A stretch of 64,000 nucleotides of DNA. Source: Pycnococcus provasolii. Its lineage: Eukaryota > Chlorophyta > Pseudoscourfieldiophyceae > Pseudoscourfieldiales > Pycnococcaceae. Below, in pieces: positions 1 through 9,557 of this stretch (position 1 is its first letter; each line of letters opens with the position of its first letter). The notes beneath the pieces are model-generated. The model was given only the letters and a program-made list of their open reading frames with translations. It was not told the DNA's origin and made no database searches. Location of the stretch: NCBI GenBank assembly GCA_938743325.2, contig OW568875.1:186001-250000 (forward strand), given 5' to 3'. The translations under genes were made by a program, and so were the position numbers.

Positions 1-149
1 TACGGGTAGGCGAAGGGACCCAGGCTGCCCGGGGCCTCTCCATGATCCAACCCGCCAACCGGTCCGGTCCTCCTTCTCCGCCGGCCTGCCCATCCATCTT
101 TCTCTCTCTCCTCCGCCTTGTCTTGTCTCAAGAGCTTGAGAGACTTGCC

Positions 150-1169
150 ATGGGATGTGGAGCGTCCAAGGCGCCTGGGGTGGAGGCCGCGGCGCCACTG
201 ACGGGACCCGTGTCTAAGGACGGCGTGTCTCCGGCCGCAAAGGCGGCACCAGCACCAGCACCAGCTCCCGAACCCGCAAAGCCCGCAAAGCCCGCCGTTT
301 CGGGACCCACGCTTCTGCGCTTAGCGTCACGAGGGGAGAGCGTTGGCTCGGCCGTAAACGACGGAGCGCCGGTCGAACACGTGCGCGAGGACGGATTCTC
401 GGCACTTCACCTGGCTTGCGCACGCGGAGACCTCGAGAACGTGAAAGCACTCCTCGCGGCCAAAGCACCCATCGACGCGACAAATAACTCTGGGTGGACA
501 CCGCTGCACTGGGCCGCGAAGAACGGACATGCGGAAGTTGTTGACGTGCTGATGGCTGCAGGCGCGGAGATCGGCGCGGTCACAGACGATGGACGCACTG
601 CGGTGCAGCTAACGCTCGACGGCGACGTGATGAAGCTTCTTGGACCGCACGTTCCAACGCGTCCACCACGCAAATCGCCAAGCTTGGAAAGGCTTGCAGA
701 CCAAGAAGCGGCTCCCGTCGAGCCGTCCGCCGATACGCCTGCGCCTGCGCAAGAAGTTGCAACGCTCACGGGCGATGCATCGGCTGCCGCCACCGTCGAG
801 TTGTGTACAGCCGCGGTGAACGGCAACACGGACGCCGTAACCTCCGTTCTTGCACGCGGCGCATCGCCAAGCGAGGCACGTGCGTCGGATGGATTCACGC
901 CACTCATCCTTGCCGCCTGCGGAGGTCATGTCAGCGTCGTCGACGCGCTTATTAATGCAGGGTCAGCTGTTGATGCGACAAATTCGTTTGGTTGGACGGC
1001 GCTGCACTGGGCATCGCGCAACGGGCACGCGGAGGTGGTGCAACTGCTGATAAACGGCGGGTCAAAAGCTCTCAACACGCCGGACGGACGCACGCCCATG
1101 CAGCTGACGTACGATAGTGACGTGATCCGCATTCTCGCTGACGTTGTGCCTCCTGGCGGCTTTAAGTGA
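150..1169 (+). CDS. Membrane-anchored ankyrin-repeat protein (339 aa)
   Basis: I start the protein at 150 because the reading begins MGCGASK, a textbook dual-acylation signal (Gly2 for N-myristoylation, Cys3 for palmitoylation); the frame is open back to an ATG at 42, which would bury this motif. A Pro/Ala-rich linker (about 20-50) leads to two ankyrin blocks at residues about 80-170 and 248-333. Each holds TPLHWA-type helices and ends in a matching DGRT-x-QLT motif followed by a D-V-short helix, so the protein arose by internal duplication of a block of about 85 residues. Known of the family: ankyrin repeats bind proteins. Inferred: a scaffold or adaptor held at a membrane. No catalytic domain is visible. 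No clear TGTAA follows the stop. Confidence 0.85.
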   Translation: MGCGASKAPGVEAAAPLTGPVSKDGVSPAAKAAPAPAPAPEPAKPAKPAVSGPTLLRLASRGESVGSAVNDGAPVEHVREDGFSALHLACARGDLENVKALLAAKAPIDATNNSGWTPLHWAAKNGHAEVVDVLMAAGAEIGAVTDDGRTAVQLTLDGDVMKLLGPHVPTRPPRKSPSLERLADQEAAPVEPSADTPAPAQEVATLTGDASAAATVELCTAAVNGNTDAVTSVLARGASPSEARASDGFTPLILAACGGHVSVVDALINAGSAVDATNSFGWTALHWASRNGHAEVVQLLINGGSKALNTPDGRTPMQLTYDSDVIRILADVVPPGGFK

Positions 1170-1519
1170 TCGCTTACACTTCACGCACGAGCGCTGATAG
1201 CGAGCGAGCGAGCCTCGAGCCCGATGTCTGCTGTGTGGTGTTTATGGTGAAAACGTCCAAGGTTTAACAGCGAGTAACGTGTTTGCCGTGCTACTGCCAT
1301 ATGCGTGTTTGATGAGACGACCACCACAGGCGCACATGGTATGTGAGACTAACCTTAACACACCGACTGACCGCCGCGCGGAAATGGATTGTTATTTTAT
1401 ATAAATGGCAGTACCCTAAGTACAGGTACCCGGTACCCTACAGACGTTATTCGTCACGGAACGGGACCCCCGCAACGGCTGAACCTGAAGGGGAAACCCG
1501 TGATGGTCTCACCCGCACC

Positions 1520-1577
1520 CGTTAGGGTTTGGGTTTGGGTCTAGGGTTACGGCTAGGTTGCCCCCCCCCCCCCCCCC
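1520..1577 (+). repeat. Degenerate telomere-like motif followed by C17 tract
   Basis: The 500-bp gap between the ankyrin gene and RRP43 (1170-1671) has no convincing gene. At 1520-1557 it carries GTTAGGGTTTGGG-like telomere-type units, then an uninterrupted run of 17 C at 1561-1577, 95 bp upstream of the RRP43 ATG and in the sense orientation. The upstream half also holds a small palindrome around GGTACCCGGTACC near 1427-1440. Promoter function is inferred from position only. Confidence 0.7.
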
Positions 1578-1671
1578 TTTTTGCCCTTCTCCTGTTCCCC
1601 CCCATCCCCCTCCCTTTTCGTCGAGCGCCGCCACGCTCTTGTGTCACACGCGCGCGCTAGCTAGAGCGGCC

Positions 1672-2664
1672 ATGGCACCGTTAGAAGAAGCTTCGCCTCC
1701 TTCGAATCCGAACGCCAGTGGGGGGGCAGCAGAAGCAGCAGCGGAGACCACCGTCTCATCGCTTCCACCGGAAAAACGACGGGATATCCTGGCGGCGTTG
1801 TTCCCGAAACAGGCCGCGGCGGCCCTGCTCGCGAACGCCGATGGGGCGCGGCCTGAGGCGCCGTGGCTCGTCGCGCGTGGCGTAATTGGCAAAGGCGCGA
1901 TGGCGTCGACGTGCGTCAGAAGACAAGGGACATGCGCTGTGGCGGCTGTGAAGCTCGAGGTGGCGCCACCACCAGCTAATGCGCCACGTGAGGGACACTG
2001 CGTATTTGGTGTGGAGCTGCCGCCCGCGTCCACCGGAGATGTTTGGCGGCGAAACCGCCATCCTGACTGCCGACAGCTCAGCGCGCTTCTAACAGATGTG
2101 TTGGCACCTTGCGTCCACACGCAAGCACTGCTTCTGCGCGAGGGCGTGGCATCATTTGTTCTGTATGTCGACGTCATCGTGCTGTCTGACGACGGCGCCG
2201 TCGTCGACGCGGCTGCGCTCGCGGCAGCTTTGGCACTGCGCGACGTCGTACTGCCTGTTGCTGCTCCCGTGGGCACACGGTGGTGCGCTGGACCGGGAGC
2301 AGAGGGACGCAAGGGCGCGGTGGCTGGTGGCCGACGTGTCTTCGCCTCGGACGTCGCGGACATGCCACTCGTCTCGACATGGATCGTGCTGCCGTCTGCG
2401 GCGCGCAATCCGTGTACCGTGTGTCGTGCACCCACACGCTTCGAGATGGATCACGCGCCCGACGACGCGACTTTCGTGACAGTGGCAACGGCTCGAGGTG
2501 GAGCGCTGATTTGTGTACGCACCGTCAGCGGCGTCGAGGGTGCGGGTCTCGAGGATGGCGAAGCGTTCCATGCTGAGAACCTGGCGATCCAAAAGGCTGT
2601 GGAGTGCCGCGAAGCGCACGAGCGTGAGCTGAGTGACGCTCTTTCGCCCAAAGCATCAGGTTAG
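1672..2664 (+). CDS. RRP43: Exosome core subunit RRP43-like (RNase PH fold)
   Basis: A 330-residue protein of the RNase PH family, closest by eye to RRP43/EXOSC8. Visible features are the ARxVIGKG-type N-terminal strand, the VAAVKLEV strand, a GHCVFGVELPP-like segment, LSALLTDVLAP, and the subunit-typical FVLYVDVIVLSDDG-x-VVDAA strand-helix. In the ring of six RNase PH-like subunits of the eukaryotic exosome these proteins are structural, threading RNA to RRP44. The catalytic aspartates of bacterial RNase PH are not recognisable, as expected. The ATG at 1672 (GCCATGG) is used rather than the open frame upstream, which runs back into the C tract. A TGTAA poly(A) motif lies at 2693-2697. RRP42 or RRP45 are less likely alternatives. 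Confidence 0.82.
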   Translation: MAPLEEASPPSNPNASGGAAEAAAETTVSSLPPEKRRDILAALFPKQAAAALLANADGARPEAPWLVARGVIGKGAMASTCVRRQGTCAVAAVKLEVAPPPANAPREGHCVFGVELPPASTGDVWRRNRHPDCRQLSALLTDVLAPCVHTQALLLREGVASFVLYVDVIVLSDDGAVVDAAALAAALALRDVVLPVAAPVGTRWCAGPGAEGRKGAVAGGRRVFASDVADMPLVSTWIVLPSAARNPCTVCRAPTRFEMDHAPDDATFVTVATARGGALICVRTVSGVEGAGLEDGEAFHAENLAIQKAVECREAHERELSDALSPKASG

Positions 2665-2918
2665 TATGAACGTTTGTGCTGTTATAGTTATGTGTAACAC
2701 TCCTTTCTTGACAACGTATTACAACGTAATCAACAACTCCGCGCACCCCGTATCTGTCAAAAGTGGCGCTTGTCGACGCGCGCACGAGTGGCACCACTGC
2801 CACTTCTCGACGACGCGTATGGTGCGACCGCTTATCAAGCAGGCTGGTGGGGGTGAGAACGGTGGCATGGGCGACCGCTGGACAAAGTAAAGTACATTCC
2901 ATTACCAAAAGAGCGTTC

Positions 2919-3473
2919 TTAGTCCTTAACTGGTCCGTTGAGAAAGTCGTGCCAAGTTGAAAATCCGCTATCCGCGTACACGACGTCGGGTTGACTTGGC
3001 ACGTAAGGATTGCGTCGTCCGTCGTTCAGCCAGTCCTCCCAGTCAATTTCGTTCTGCATCCACATCGCTCGCGCCCAACGCCTGGACTCTTTGAAGGGCA
3101 GGTATCGAGGCTTACGCTTGAGCACCGCTCTGTCGTGCGCGTGCTGCAGTCGTGCCTTGGCCACTCGAATGTTGAAGAGCTCACTCTGACTCTGACTCTC
3201 ACTGCTTTGTTCAGGTTCTCGCGCATCGTCATCCTCGTTGGATGGTTCATCATCATCAGAAGAGCCCCCGTTATTGTTATTATCCATGGCACGAGTGCGC
3301 ACTGACCTGAACCCTGAGAACTGAGAGGAGAGGCGACGAGAACTCACCTCATAAGAAGAACGACCCCCGTGTGCCCGGAGAGGGACAGGGACATTGACGT
3401 GCTGCTGCTGACTGTGACTGTGCAGAAGTGAAATGCGACGACACTGAAATGAGGGGACCCGTGAGGGGACCAT
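2919..3473 (-). CDS. Small protein with integrase-repeat-like unit (184 aa)
   Basis: Residues about 125-180 carry one unit of the pattern YLPF-x-ESRRWAR, DWEDWLNDGRRNPYVPSQPD and a final FSTWHDFLNG. This resembles the short repeat PF14882 (phage-integrase repeat unit), found in many copies in algal and bacterial proteins of unknown role. Here it is single. The N-terminus from the ATG at 3473 is basic, Ser-rich and lacks acidic residues, like an organelle transit peptide; a second ATG at 3287 begins an Asn/Asp-rich acidic stretch. The middle is acidic and low complexity. The gene is convergent with RRP43 and divergent from the TPR gene. Function unknown; DNA binding by the repeat is only a guess. 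Confidence 0.6.
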   Translation of the reverse strand: MVPSRVPSFQCRRISLLHSHSQQQHVNVPVPLRAHGGRSSYEVSSRRLSSQFSGFRSVRTRAMDNNNNGGSSDDDEPSNEDDDAREPEQSSESQSQSELFNIRVAKARLQHAHDRAVLKRKPRYLPFKESRRWARAMWMQNEIDWEDWLNDGRRNPYVPSQPDVVYADSGFSTWHDFLNGPVKD

Positions 3474-3690
3474 GACGAGAGCACTCAAAGAAAGAATGAA
3501 GCAAACCAACCACTTGTCGACAAGAGTGAGTTTGACCGAAATGAAATGGCGCCCAATAATAATTCTTAACCAACAAACGTGTAATGAATCCCGGCACGTG
3601 GGGGGGGAACGCGCTTGGGGGAAGGAGGGAAGGAGGAAGGAGGAGGAAGGAGGAAGGGAGGTCCAGGGGGCAAGAAAGAAAGACAGTAAA

Positions 3691-3833
3691 GGTTAGGGGT
3701 TAGCAGTTAGGGGTTAGGGCTAGCAGTTAGGGGTTTCCTTGTCAGTTAGGGGTTTCCTTGTCAGTTAGTTAGGGGTTTCAGTAATGAGTTAGGGTACCTT
3801 TTAGGGGTTTCCTTTTCAGTTACTTGGGGTTAT
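3691..3833 (+). repeat. Degenerate telomere-like repeat array in divergent promoter
   Basis: Within the 537-bp gap between divergent genes, the motif AGTTAGGGGTTTCC recurs about six times with variants TTAGGG and TTAGGGG, interleaved with CTTGTC. It is not a perfect telomere array. It lies 180-320 bp upstream of the TPR-protein start. A G-rich stretch at 3600-3690 precedes it, which is C-rich on the sense strand of the leftward gene. Confidence 0.75.
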
Positions 3834-4010
3834 ACTCCTATGAGTAGCGTTTTCGTCTTCTTTTTTAGTTTTGTTTTGTGTGTGTGTTCTCGAAGCATCC
3901 TCGTCCGGACTGTCCTGCTCGTCATACTAGACTATTTTGGTGTTATCACGAACATTCATTCGTCTCTTGCTCGTTTGGTTGGTTGGTTGCTTGATAACAC
4001 CGGTCATATC

Positions 4011-5087
4011 ATGGCGGACCGTCTGTTCGGCTTACCTCAGCGTTCCTCAGGGTCCTCCTCGGGTTCGGGAATCACGCAAAACACAAGTGGGGTCAACACA
4101 GGCGACTGGGGGAGCGGGAAACAAACGTCTAACAAATCTGGCGGGGGGGACCAAGGAAACGGAGGTTTGCCAGACGATGGCTCGATGGAGGCTCTCGAAG
4201 CGTCCTTTAAAGAATTCTGCGAAAGGCCAGAAAACAAACCGATGATGGTCAAGCACGAGAAAAAGGAGGCGAAGAAGGCGGCGAGACTCAACCGCAAAAT
4301 GCAGGCGTTCGAATTCAAGGAGAAAGTGCTCGAGAGCAGCTACGAGGCGCAGAAGAACATCGCGCCATTCTTGGAAAACCGAGTCCTTCGGCGCATCGTG
4401 CAGACGTTCACGAACGACAAGTACAACGACTTTGACAAGTGGGCTCGAAACCCGATTGTTCTGAATATGCTGAAGCAGGCCCACGAAGCACTCAACGAGG
4501 GTCGACTCACGGACGAGGAGGTGGAGAACAACATCCTCGAGTGGCTTAAGGACCCAACCAACCCATCGCACGACATGTGGAAGCACAAGACGAAGCAAAC
4601 AGTTCGACTTTCCACAGACCAGCTAGTCAGCGCGCTAAACGAGCAAGTGCAGCTGCGGCGCAAGGGGAACGACCTGTACAAGGCGAGGAGGTTCGTGGAG
4701 GCTCTCAAGGAGTACGAGAGTGCGCTGGGCATCTGCAACTTCATCAACGCACTTTCCTCACCAGACCAGTTTGAGGTTGACACCAACAAGCAGGCTTGCC
4801 TTCTGAACGTCGCGGCGGTACGCATGGCGATGTCCGAGTATGGAGCGGCGGAGAAGCTGTGCACGGAAGCTCTAGAGCTCGACAGCATGAACATTAAGGC
4901 ACTTCTGCGTCGAGCCAAGGCACGCATGGGACGTGGCAGCTTTGCGGAAGCACGCGAGGACCTCAATCGTGTGAAGGAGCTCGAGCCATGGAATTGGGAG
5001 GCGGAGGAACAGCTCCGCCGCTTACGCGACGGGGCGAAGGAGAGTCTTCGGCGCGAGTCGCAGCTTGCGGCTGAAATGCTCGCATGA
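4011..5087 (+). CDS. TPR-domain co-chaperone-like protein (358 aa)
   Basis: The start at 4011 (MADRLFG) is chosen over an in-frame ATG at 3840, whose extra 57 residues look like translated 5' leader. After a Ser/Gly-rich N-terminus there is a charged helical region (residues 60-120), then a helical segment with the pattern FTNDKYNDFDKWARNP-x-VLNML (about 130-160), reminiscent of STI1-type DP domains. Residues about 205-340 form a three-repeat TPR domain beginning LRRKGNDLYKARRFVEALKEY, with the RRAKAR third-repeat helix typical of carboxylate-clamp TPRs that bind Hsp70 or Hsp90 tails. Inferred role: cytosolic co-chaperone. A TGTAA lies at 5115-5119. I cannot assign an orthologue. Confidence 0.72.
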   Translation: MADRLFGLPQRSSGSSSGSGITQNTSGVNTGDWGSGKQTSNKSGGGDQGNGGLPDDGSMEALEASFKEFCERPENKPMMVKHEKKEAKKAARLNRKMQAFEFKEKVLESSYEAQKNIAPFLENRVLRRIVQTFTNDKYNDFDKWARNPIVLNMLKQAHEALNEGRLTDEEVENNILEWLKDPTNPSHDMWKHKTKQTVRLSTDQLVSALNEQVQLRRKGNDLYKARRFVEALKEYESALGICNFINALSSPDQFEVDTNKQACLLNVAAVRMAMSEYGAAEKLCTEALELDSMNIKALLRRAKARMGRGSFAEAREDLNRVKELEPWNWEAEEQLRRLRDGAKESLRRESQLAAEMLA

Positions 5088-5210
5088 GCTCTTTGCTGAA
5101 GCGTTTGTGTGTGTTGTAACGTGTTGTGATAAAAGTTTTTGTGCTTAACATACAATTTTGTTGATGTTGTAACTAGAGAAAATCTCCCAAACAACAAAAA
5201 TAAAGGCTTC

Positions 5211-6183
5211 TCATTCTGTACTCATCGTGATTCCGCTCGGCGCTAGCAAGCTGCGTCGCTCGTCGTCTCGTCGCACTCCATTCAAACGCTCAGCCGCGCG
5301 CTTTCCTCGCTGCGCGGTGCCAAACCTGGGCGTCCGTGGTGGCGCCACACTTTCCTCGAGAGGCGGCACGATGGAGTCGGGGAGAAGGCACCGCACTTGC
5401 ATTGCCACCCAAGCAAGACGGTTCACCCATCCAGGACTCGAGCTGTTTGTGAGGTGTTTCGCCAAATCGCTCACGAAGTGATTGCAGTTGCGCTGCAGTA
5501 GGTGGTAGCGATCGCCACGATACTCGTCGTCGAAACGGCTAACCTCCGCAGCCACCTCGCGCGCAGATAAGTTCGTCCGGCCGAGGAACATGGAAGCGCG
5601 GAACTCTGCGGGTGCTGGAGCGTCGCGCGGCGCCGTTTCGAATATGCCGCTCGACGGGTAGTCGTGTCCACCGTACGCGTACTCGACGCCGTGCACCTCC
5701 AAGCCACTGTGATATATGCCCAGTCCAAACGAGAACAGGCAGTCGTTGCGTGGAGAGAGATCTGCGACGTGCGTGTATTTTTTTGGAGGGGAGGGGAACG
5801 GGGGGTGTTGAAGTGACTCTGTTAGCGCCGCTTACGAGCGAGCAAGCCTTAATAGCAGCACGTGTTTGGCCACCGAAACCAAGCGCACACTTACCGTAGA
5901 CGTTTATGTGAACATCCGATCCGACCCCAGACCCGTGGGAGTCCTGCCCGTCCCTTAAGGGGTTGGAGGGACCATTGCCGTTCGAATCTGTGCCACCTCC
6001 ACGGCTGTCCAAGCGAGCGGACGAAGACTGCGTAGCTGTGGATGCCAAAGACGAAGACGAAGGAGCGGTAGACGTGGACGACGAAGTACCGCTCCCCGGT
6101 GGCCTTAACGGTTCGCGTAACACGGCATTGTTGTCACCACCACCACCACCACTGGCACTACTCGTCGTGTTGTCCGAGGACAT
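5211..6183 (-). CDS. DeSI/PPPDE-family cysteine isopeptidase, two exons
   Basis: Exons 6183-5895 and 5761-5211, joined across a 133-bp GT-AG intron (5762-5894); the splice restores the motif VYDLSPRND. The 279-residue product has a Ser/Gly/Thr-rich N-terminus of about 90 residues, then a PPPDE domain with FGLGIYHSGLEVHG, the YGGHDYPSSG loop and LLQRNCNHF. The expected catalytic pair is present as His114 and Cys189. Members remove SUMO or ubiquitin-like tags, or act as thioesterases; the plant-type GVEYAYGGHDY loop is conserved here. The C-terminus after PGWVNRLAW is basic and disordered. The start at 6183 gives MSSDNTT. It is divergent from the PROPPIN gene across a telomere-repeat promoter. 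Confidence 0.88.
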
Positions 6184-6367
6184 CACCACCACCGGAATGG
6201 ATGGATGTGAGTCCTGGAACCACCGCGAGAACACTCTCAGGGTGCTGCTGCTGCGGCCGGATGATGAAGAAAAAGAAGAGGGAGGAGAGACCAAGCTGAG
6301 AGGAACTCGAACAGACCACCAGAGACGGAATTCCCGGGACCCTCCCTCTCCGGACTCCTCCGGGTGG

Positions 6368-6461
6368 TAACCCTAACCCTAACCCTCTAACCCAGGCTCT
6401 CTAACCCTAACCCTAACCCTAACCCTAACCCTAACCCTAACCCTAACCCTAACCCTAACCC
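6368..6461 (-). repeat. Interstitial telomeric repeat, (CCCTAA)n
   Basis: Two blocks read as CCCTAA on this strand. The first has three units at 6368-6388; the second has ten perfect tandem units at 6402-6461. They lie in the 441-bp divergent promoter between the DeSI gene (start 6183) and the PROPPIN gene (start 6625). The unit is TTAGGG, not the plant-type TTTAGGG. No subtelomeric structure surrounds them, so this is not a chromosome end. Confidence 0.95.
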
Positions 6462-6624
6462 AAGCTGCATTGTCGCGCATTTTAATTGGCGTCGTGCTTC
6501 TTCTTCGGACTTCGGCAGGAAAGCGTTTTCTCCCCTCGGGACGTTCCTTTCCTTTTGACACGTCTGCTGTGCACACGCCCCGGGGCCCTTCTCCGGAGCC
6601 TTTCTCTTCTCTCGCGCGCGCGCC

Positions 6625-7956
6625 ATGGCTGCCTCCCCGCCCTCCTCATCTGGCACGTCAGCGCGCGTTCAGCCGGGCGACGACGAAATCATATACCTCG
6701 GATTCAACCAGGACCACGGGTGCTTCGCGTGTGGAACGGACGTCGGATTCCGGGTCTACAACTCCGACCCATTCCAACTCACTTTCGCGAGAGACTTTGG
6801 AGGGGGAATCGCCGTCGCGCAAATGCTATTCAGGTGCAACATACAGGCGCTCGTCGGGGGAGGACCGTCGCCGCAATTCCCGCCCAACAAGGTTATGATC
6901 TGGGACGACCACCAGGCGCGCATGATTGGCGAGCTCGCGTTCCGAAGTCGCGTGCGCGGACTGCAGCTGCGCAGGGATCGCATAGCCGTCGCGCTCGAGC
7001 ACAAGGCGTACGTGTACAACTTTGCTGACCTCAAGCTCCTGCACAGCGTCGAAACCATCAGCAATCCGCGCGGACTGCTCGCGCTCTCGCCGGGCGCCAC
7101 GTCTACAGTGCTCGCATGCCCTGGTCTGCACCGAGGGCAGGTGCGCGTGGAGCTGTACGACCTGAGGCGCACGAAGTTCGTTCCCGCGCACGAGTCGCAC
7201 CTCGCCTGCCTAGCTGTTAGCGACGACGGAAGTCGGCTTGCCACCGCCTCGGAGAAGGGCACGCTCATCCGAGTTTTCGATACAGCCGATGGCCGTCAGC
7301 TCCACGAGCTCCGCCGGGGCAGCGACAAGGCTGACATTCACTGCCTTAGCTTCAACCGTACGGGGGAGCTCCTCGCGGTTGGCTCCGACCACGGCACCGT
7401 TCACGTGTTCAGCGTGGGCTCCAGTGGTGGCGATGGTGGCGCATCGTCGTCCGCGACGCGGGAGCGGGCGGTTAGCAGCCCCGGCGGCGGCGGCGGCGGC
7501 GACGACGGCGGCGCGGGAGCAGGAGCGGACAGCAATCGCCACAACGTGCCGAGCGTACTCGCACCACTGCGCGCGCTTCTGCCCGACTGGCGACTGACGC
7601 GCGGAGTTCGCAACTATGCATCGACAGAGTGGGCGTTTGCGCGATTTCGCATCCCAGATGCCGCCTTCGGTGGATCTGGAGGAGGCGACGGGAGAATGGT
7701 CGTGGAGGAGGAGGAGGGCGAAGGAGGCGGCGAGGGAGTCGCGAGGCGACATGGGAGCGTGTCGCGCGCATCAGGAGGCGGCGGCGTCCCGCGCGCTGGC
7801 CTGCGAGTTGCCGTCGGTTTCTCGCAGCAGGTTCCGAATGCGTTGTGCGTGGCCACGTCAGCGGGAGGATACTACGTATGCTCGTTCGACCTCGCGAGGG
7901 GCGGCGAGTGTGAGATGACGTTCCACAAGTACTTCGGCCAGGCAACGCGGGGTTGA
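6625..7956 (+). CDS. ATG18: PROPPIN (Atg18/WIPI-type) WD40 autophagy protein
   Basis: A 443-residue seven-bladed propeller. The diagnostic phosphoinositide-binding motif appears as LRRG at residues about 229-232, within HELRRGSDKADI, the counterpart of FRRG/LRRG in Atg18, Atg21 and WIPI proteins. Before it is the canonical blade pattern LAVSDDGSRLATASEKGTLIRVFD, and after it LSFNRTGELLAVGSDHGTVHVF. PROPPINs bind PI3P and PI(3,5)P2 on phagophore or vacuole membranes. A Gly/Ser-rich loop of about 60 residues follows blade 5, and a second Gly/Glu-rich insert lies near residues 345-380, which stretch the family's usual length of about 350-400. Overall closest to the WIPI3/4 branch. The ATG at 6625 is in a strong GCCATGG context. 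A TGTAA lies at 7962-7966. Confidence 0.88.
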   Translation: MAASPPSSSGTSARVQPGDDEIIYLGFNQDHGCFACGTDVGFRVYNSDPFQLTFARDFGGGIAVAQMLFRCNIQALVGGGPSPQFPPNKVMIWDDHQARMIGELAFRSRVRGLQLRRDRIAVALEHKAYVYNFADLKLLHSVETISNPRGLLALSPGATSTVLACPGLHRGQVRVELYDLRRTKFVPAHESHLACLAVSDDGSRLATASEKGTLIRVFDTADGRQLHELRRGSDKADIHCLSFNRTGELLAVGSDHGTVHVFSVGSSGGDGGASSSATRERAVSSPGGGGGGDDGGAGAGADSNRHNVPSVLAPLRALLPDWRLTRGVRNYASTEWAFARFRIPDAAFGGSGGGDGRMVVEEEEGEGGGEGVARRHGSVSRASGGGGVPRAGLRVAVGFSQQVPNALCVATSAGGYYVCSFDLARGGECEMTFHKYFGQATRG

Positions 7957-8147
7957 AAAGCTGTAACTGTCACCAACAAGAACATTGAACCAAAACATTA
8001 TTTGCTTAAAATTTGGCACCAAACGCGGTCCTCCCACCCGCAGCGAGCAATTAGCGTCCGGTGGTGTGTGGTGTGGGTGGTGCGGGTGTTCGCGAAAGTG
8101 AGGGGGTGCATTATTGTAAGCGGAATGACGAAAAACTTGAATTCTTA

Positions 8148-9557
8148 TTACTTTCTTGTCGCAGCCGCCATATCAAGTCCAACGCCGCCCGCGATGATGA
8201 GCCCGGCATCTACGCCATTGAGAACCACGGCGGCGGTTGGCTTGACAGGTTCCTCTGCGATGCGCACGTGATGCTGCTGTTGTGGCGGTTGGGTTGCCAA
8301 TGCCTCATCCCCTGGTACGACGACGGTTGTCAATGCCTCGCCCCCTGCGGGCATTTCAGCAGCCATCGTTTGTGCTCGTGCATATTCCAACGGCAACGCT
8401 GATGCTTCACTGGTAACTGTCACAGGCATGGTGAAAGCTCGTGAAAGGCCAGGTGGAGCGTCGACAGGTGCAGCAGCCTCTGCTGGCAATGCGGTGTATG
8501 CTGCAGTTGTGGCTAATGCCGCTGCCGGCGCTGGTGCACCTGGTCCCTCCTCGTATATGGCTTGGGCTTGGGCTGGGGCTGGGGCTGGGGCTGGGGCTGC
8601 GGACGTCGATGCCGCTGCCGCCGCTGCCGTGAACGTTGCAGATGTTGCAGCCAAAGACCCGGGATGGTAAGTCGCAGTGCGCTGCAAGGATCCATTCGGC
8701 AGCTCACGCTGTGGTGCGGCGAACGTTTGCGCCCGTTGTACACTCGGCTTGCTTGACATCTGTTGCTCCATGACAGCCGCTGGCGCCGCCGCCGCGGCGC
8801 CACCGCGGTAGTACCGAAGCTGCTGCTGCTGCACTGGCTCTGGATGAATTCGAATCATCTCCGGGCGCGCCTCCGGGTTGTGCGTGCGCGCCTGTGCCCG
8901 CGCTTGTGCAGCTGCAGCGGAGCGCTGCCGTTGAGCGCGCATGTCCGCTTCCGCACTCGCCTTGCCAAAGGGTGCGTGCATGGCCACGAGCGCAGCGAGG
9001 AACGCCTGGACGAGTGCCGCAAGTAAGCTTGCCGCTGGCAGGCTGGCTACGAGCATGCGATCGTATGTCGACCACGCGCGTCCGAGGTAAGCGTCGCATA
9101 TGTCAGTTCCGTACGCCTCGCAGCCGTCGCAAAGCTGTTTGGTTGTGCACGTGGAGTTCAGCGCGCACGCGCAAGCTGCGCAACCTAAGAATGAGCTCTG
9201 GCTCATTTGGCACTGCCGGCTGACGAGAACGCCGTACAGGAGGTTGAACGTCGCTGTGCACGACCCTCCCACGACGGCAAATGTCAGTGCGAATGCGGCC
9301 GCCATGGATGCTAGAAAGGACCTTCGTGTGAAGCACGACCACGCGCAGGCGAGTGCAATCAGTGTTTGTGCGGCGATGTTGACGACGAGGACCCAGAAGA
9401 ATCGCGACTTGTCCTTTTCCCACACGGAGAAGTAGACGAGGAGTGGAACGGTGACTCCCAGCGCGAGTCCGATGGTGGTCGTGACGAACAGCGGAACGCG
9501 CAGAGCGTCGTGCGTCGTGAAAACGGATGCGAGAGCGCGAGGTGGTTGGCGCGGCAT
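8148..9557 (-). CDS. Four-TM protein with Cys-rich loop and Ala/Gln-rich tail
   Basis: The 469-residue protein starts at the ATG at 9557. Four hydrophobic segments lie near residues 22-43, 53-74, 82-104 and 168-190. Between the third and fourth is a loop with ten or so cysteines (patterns CAACACA, CDGCEAY), giving a tetraspanin-like topology, although the CCG motif of true tetraspanins is absent. The remaining 260 residues are low complexity: Gln, Ala and Pro runs, including an alternating AP stretch. I do not recognise the family. It is convergent with the PROPPIN gene (190-bp gap). Confidence 0.65.
   Translation of the reverse strand: MPRQPPRALASVFTTHDALRVPLFVTTTIGLALGVTVPLLVYFSVWEKDKSRFFWVLVVNIAAQTLIALACAWSCFTRRSFLASMAAAFALTFAVVGGSCTATFNLLYGVLVSRQCQMSQSSFLGCAACACALNSTCTTKQLCDGCEAYGTDICDAYLGRAWSTYDRMLVASLPAASLLAALVQAFLAALVAMHAPFGKASAEADMRAQRQRSAAAAQARAQARTHNPEARPEMIRIHPEPVQQQQLRYYRGGAAAAAPAAVMEQQMSSKPSVQRAQTFAAPQRELPNGSLQRTATYHPGSLAATSATFTAAAAAASTSAAPAPAPAPAQAQAIYEEGPGAPAPAAALATTAAYTALPAEAAAPVDAPPGLSRAFTMPVTVTSEASALPLEYARAQTMAAEMPAGGEALTTVVVPGDEALATQPPQQQHHVRIAEEPVKPTAAVVLNGVDAGLIIAGGVGLDMAAATRK

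Noticed and set aside
6368-6461. A chromosome end
   Set aside because: Genes continue on both sides without subtelomeric structure, so it is an interstitial array.
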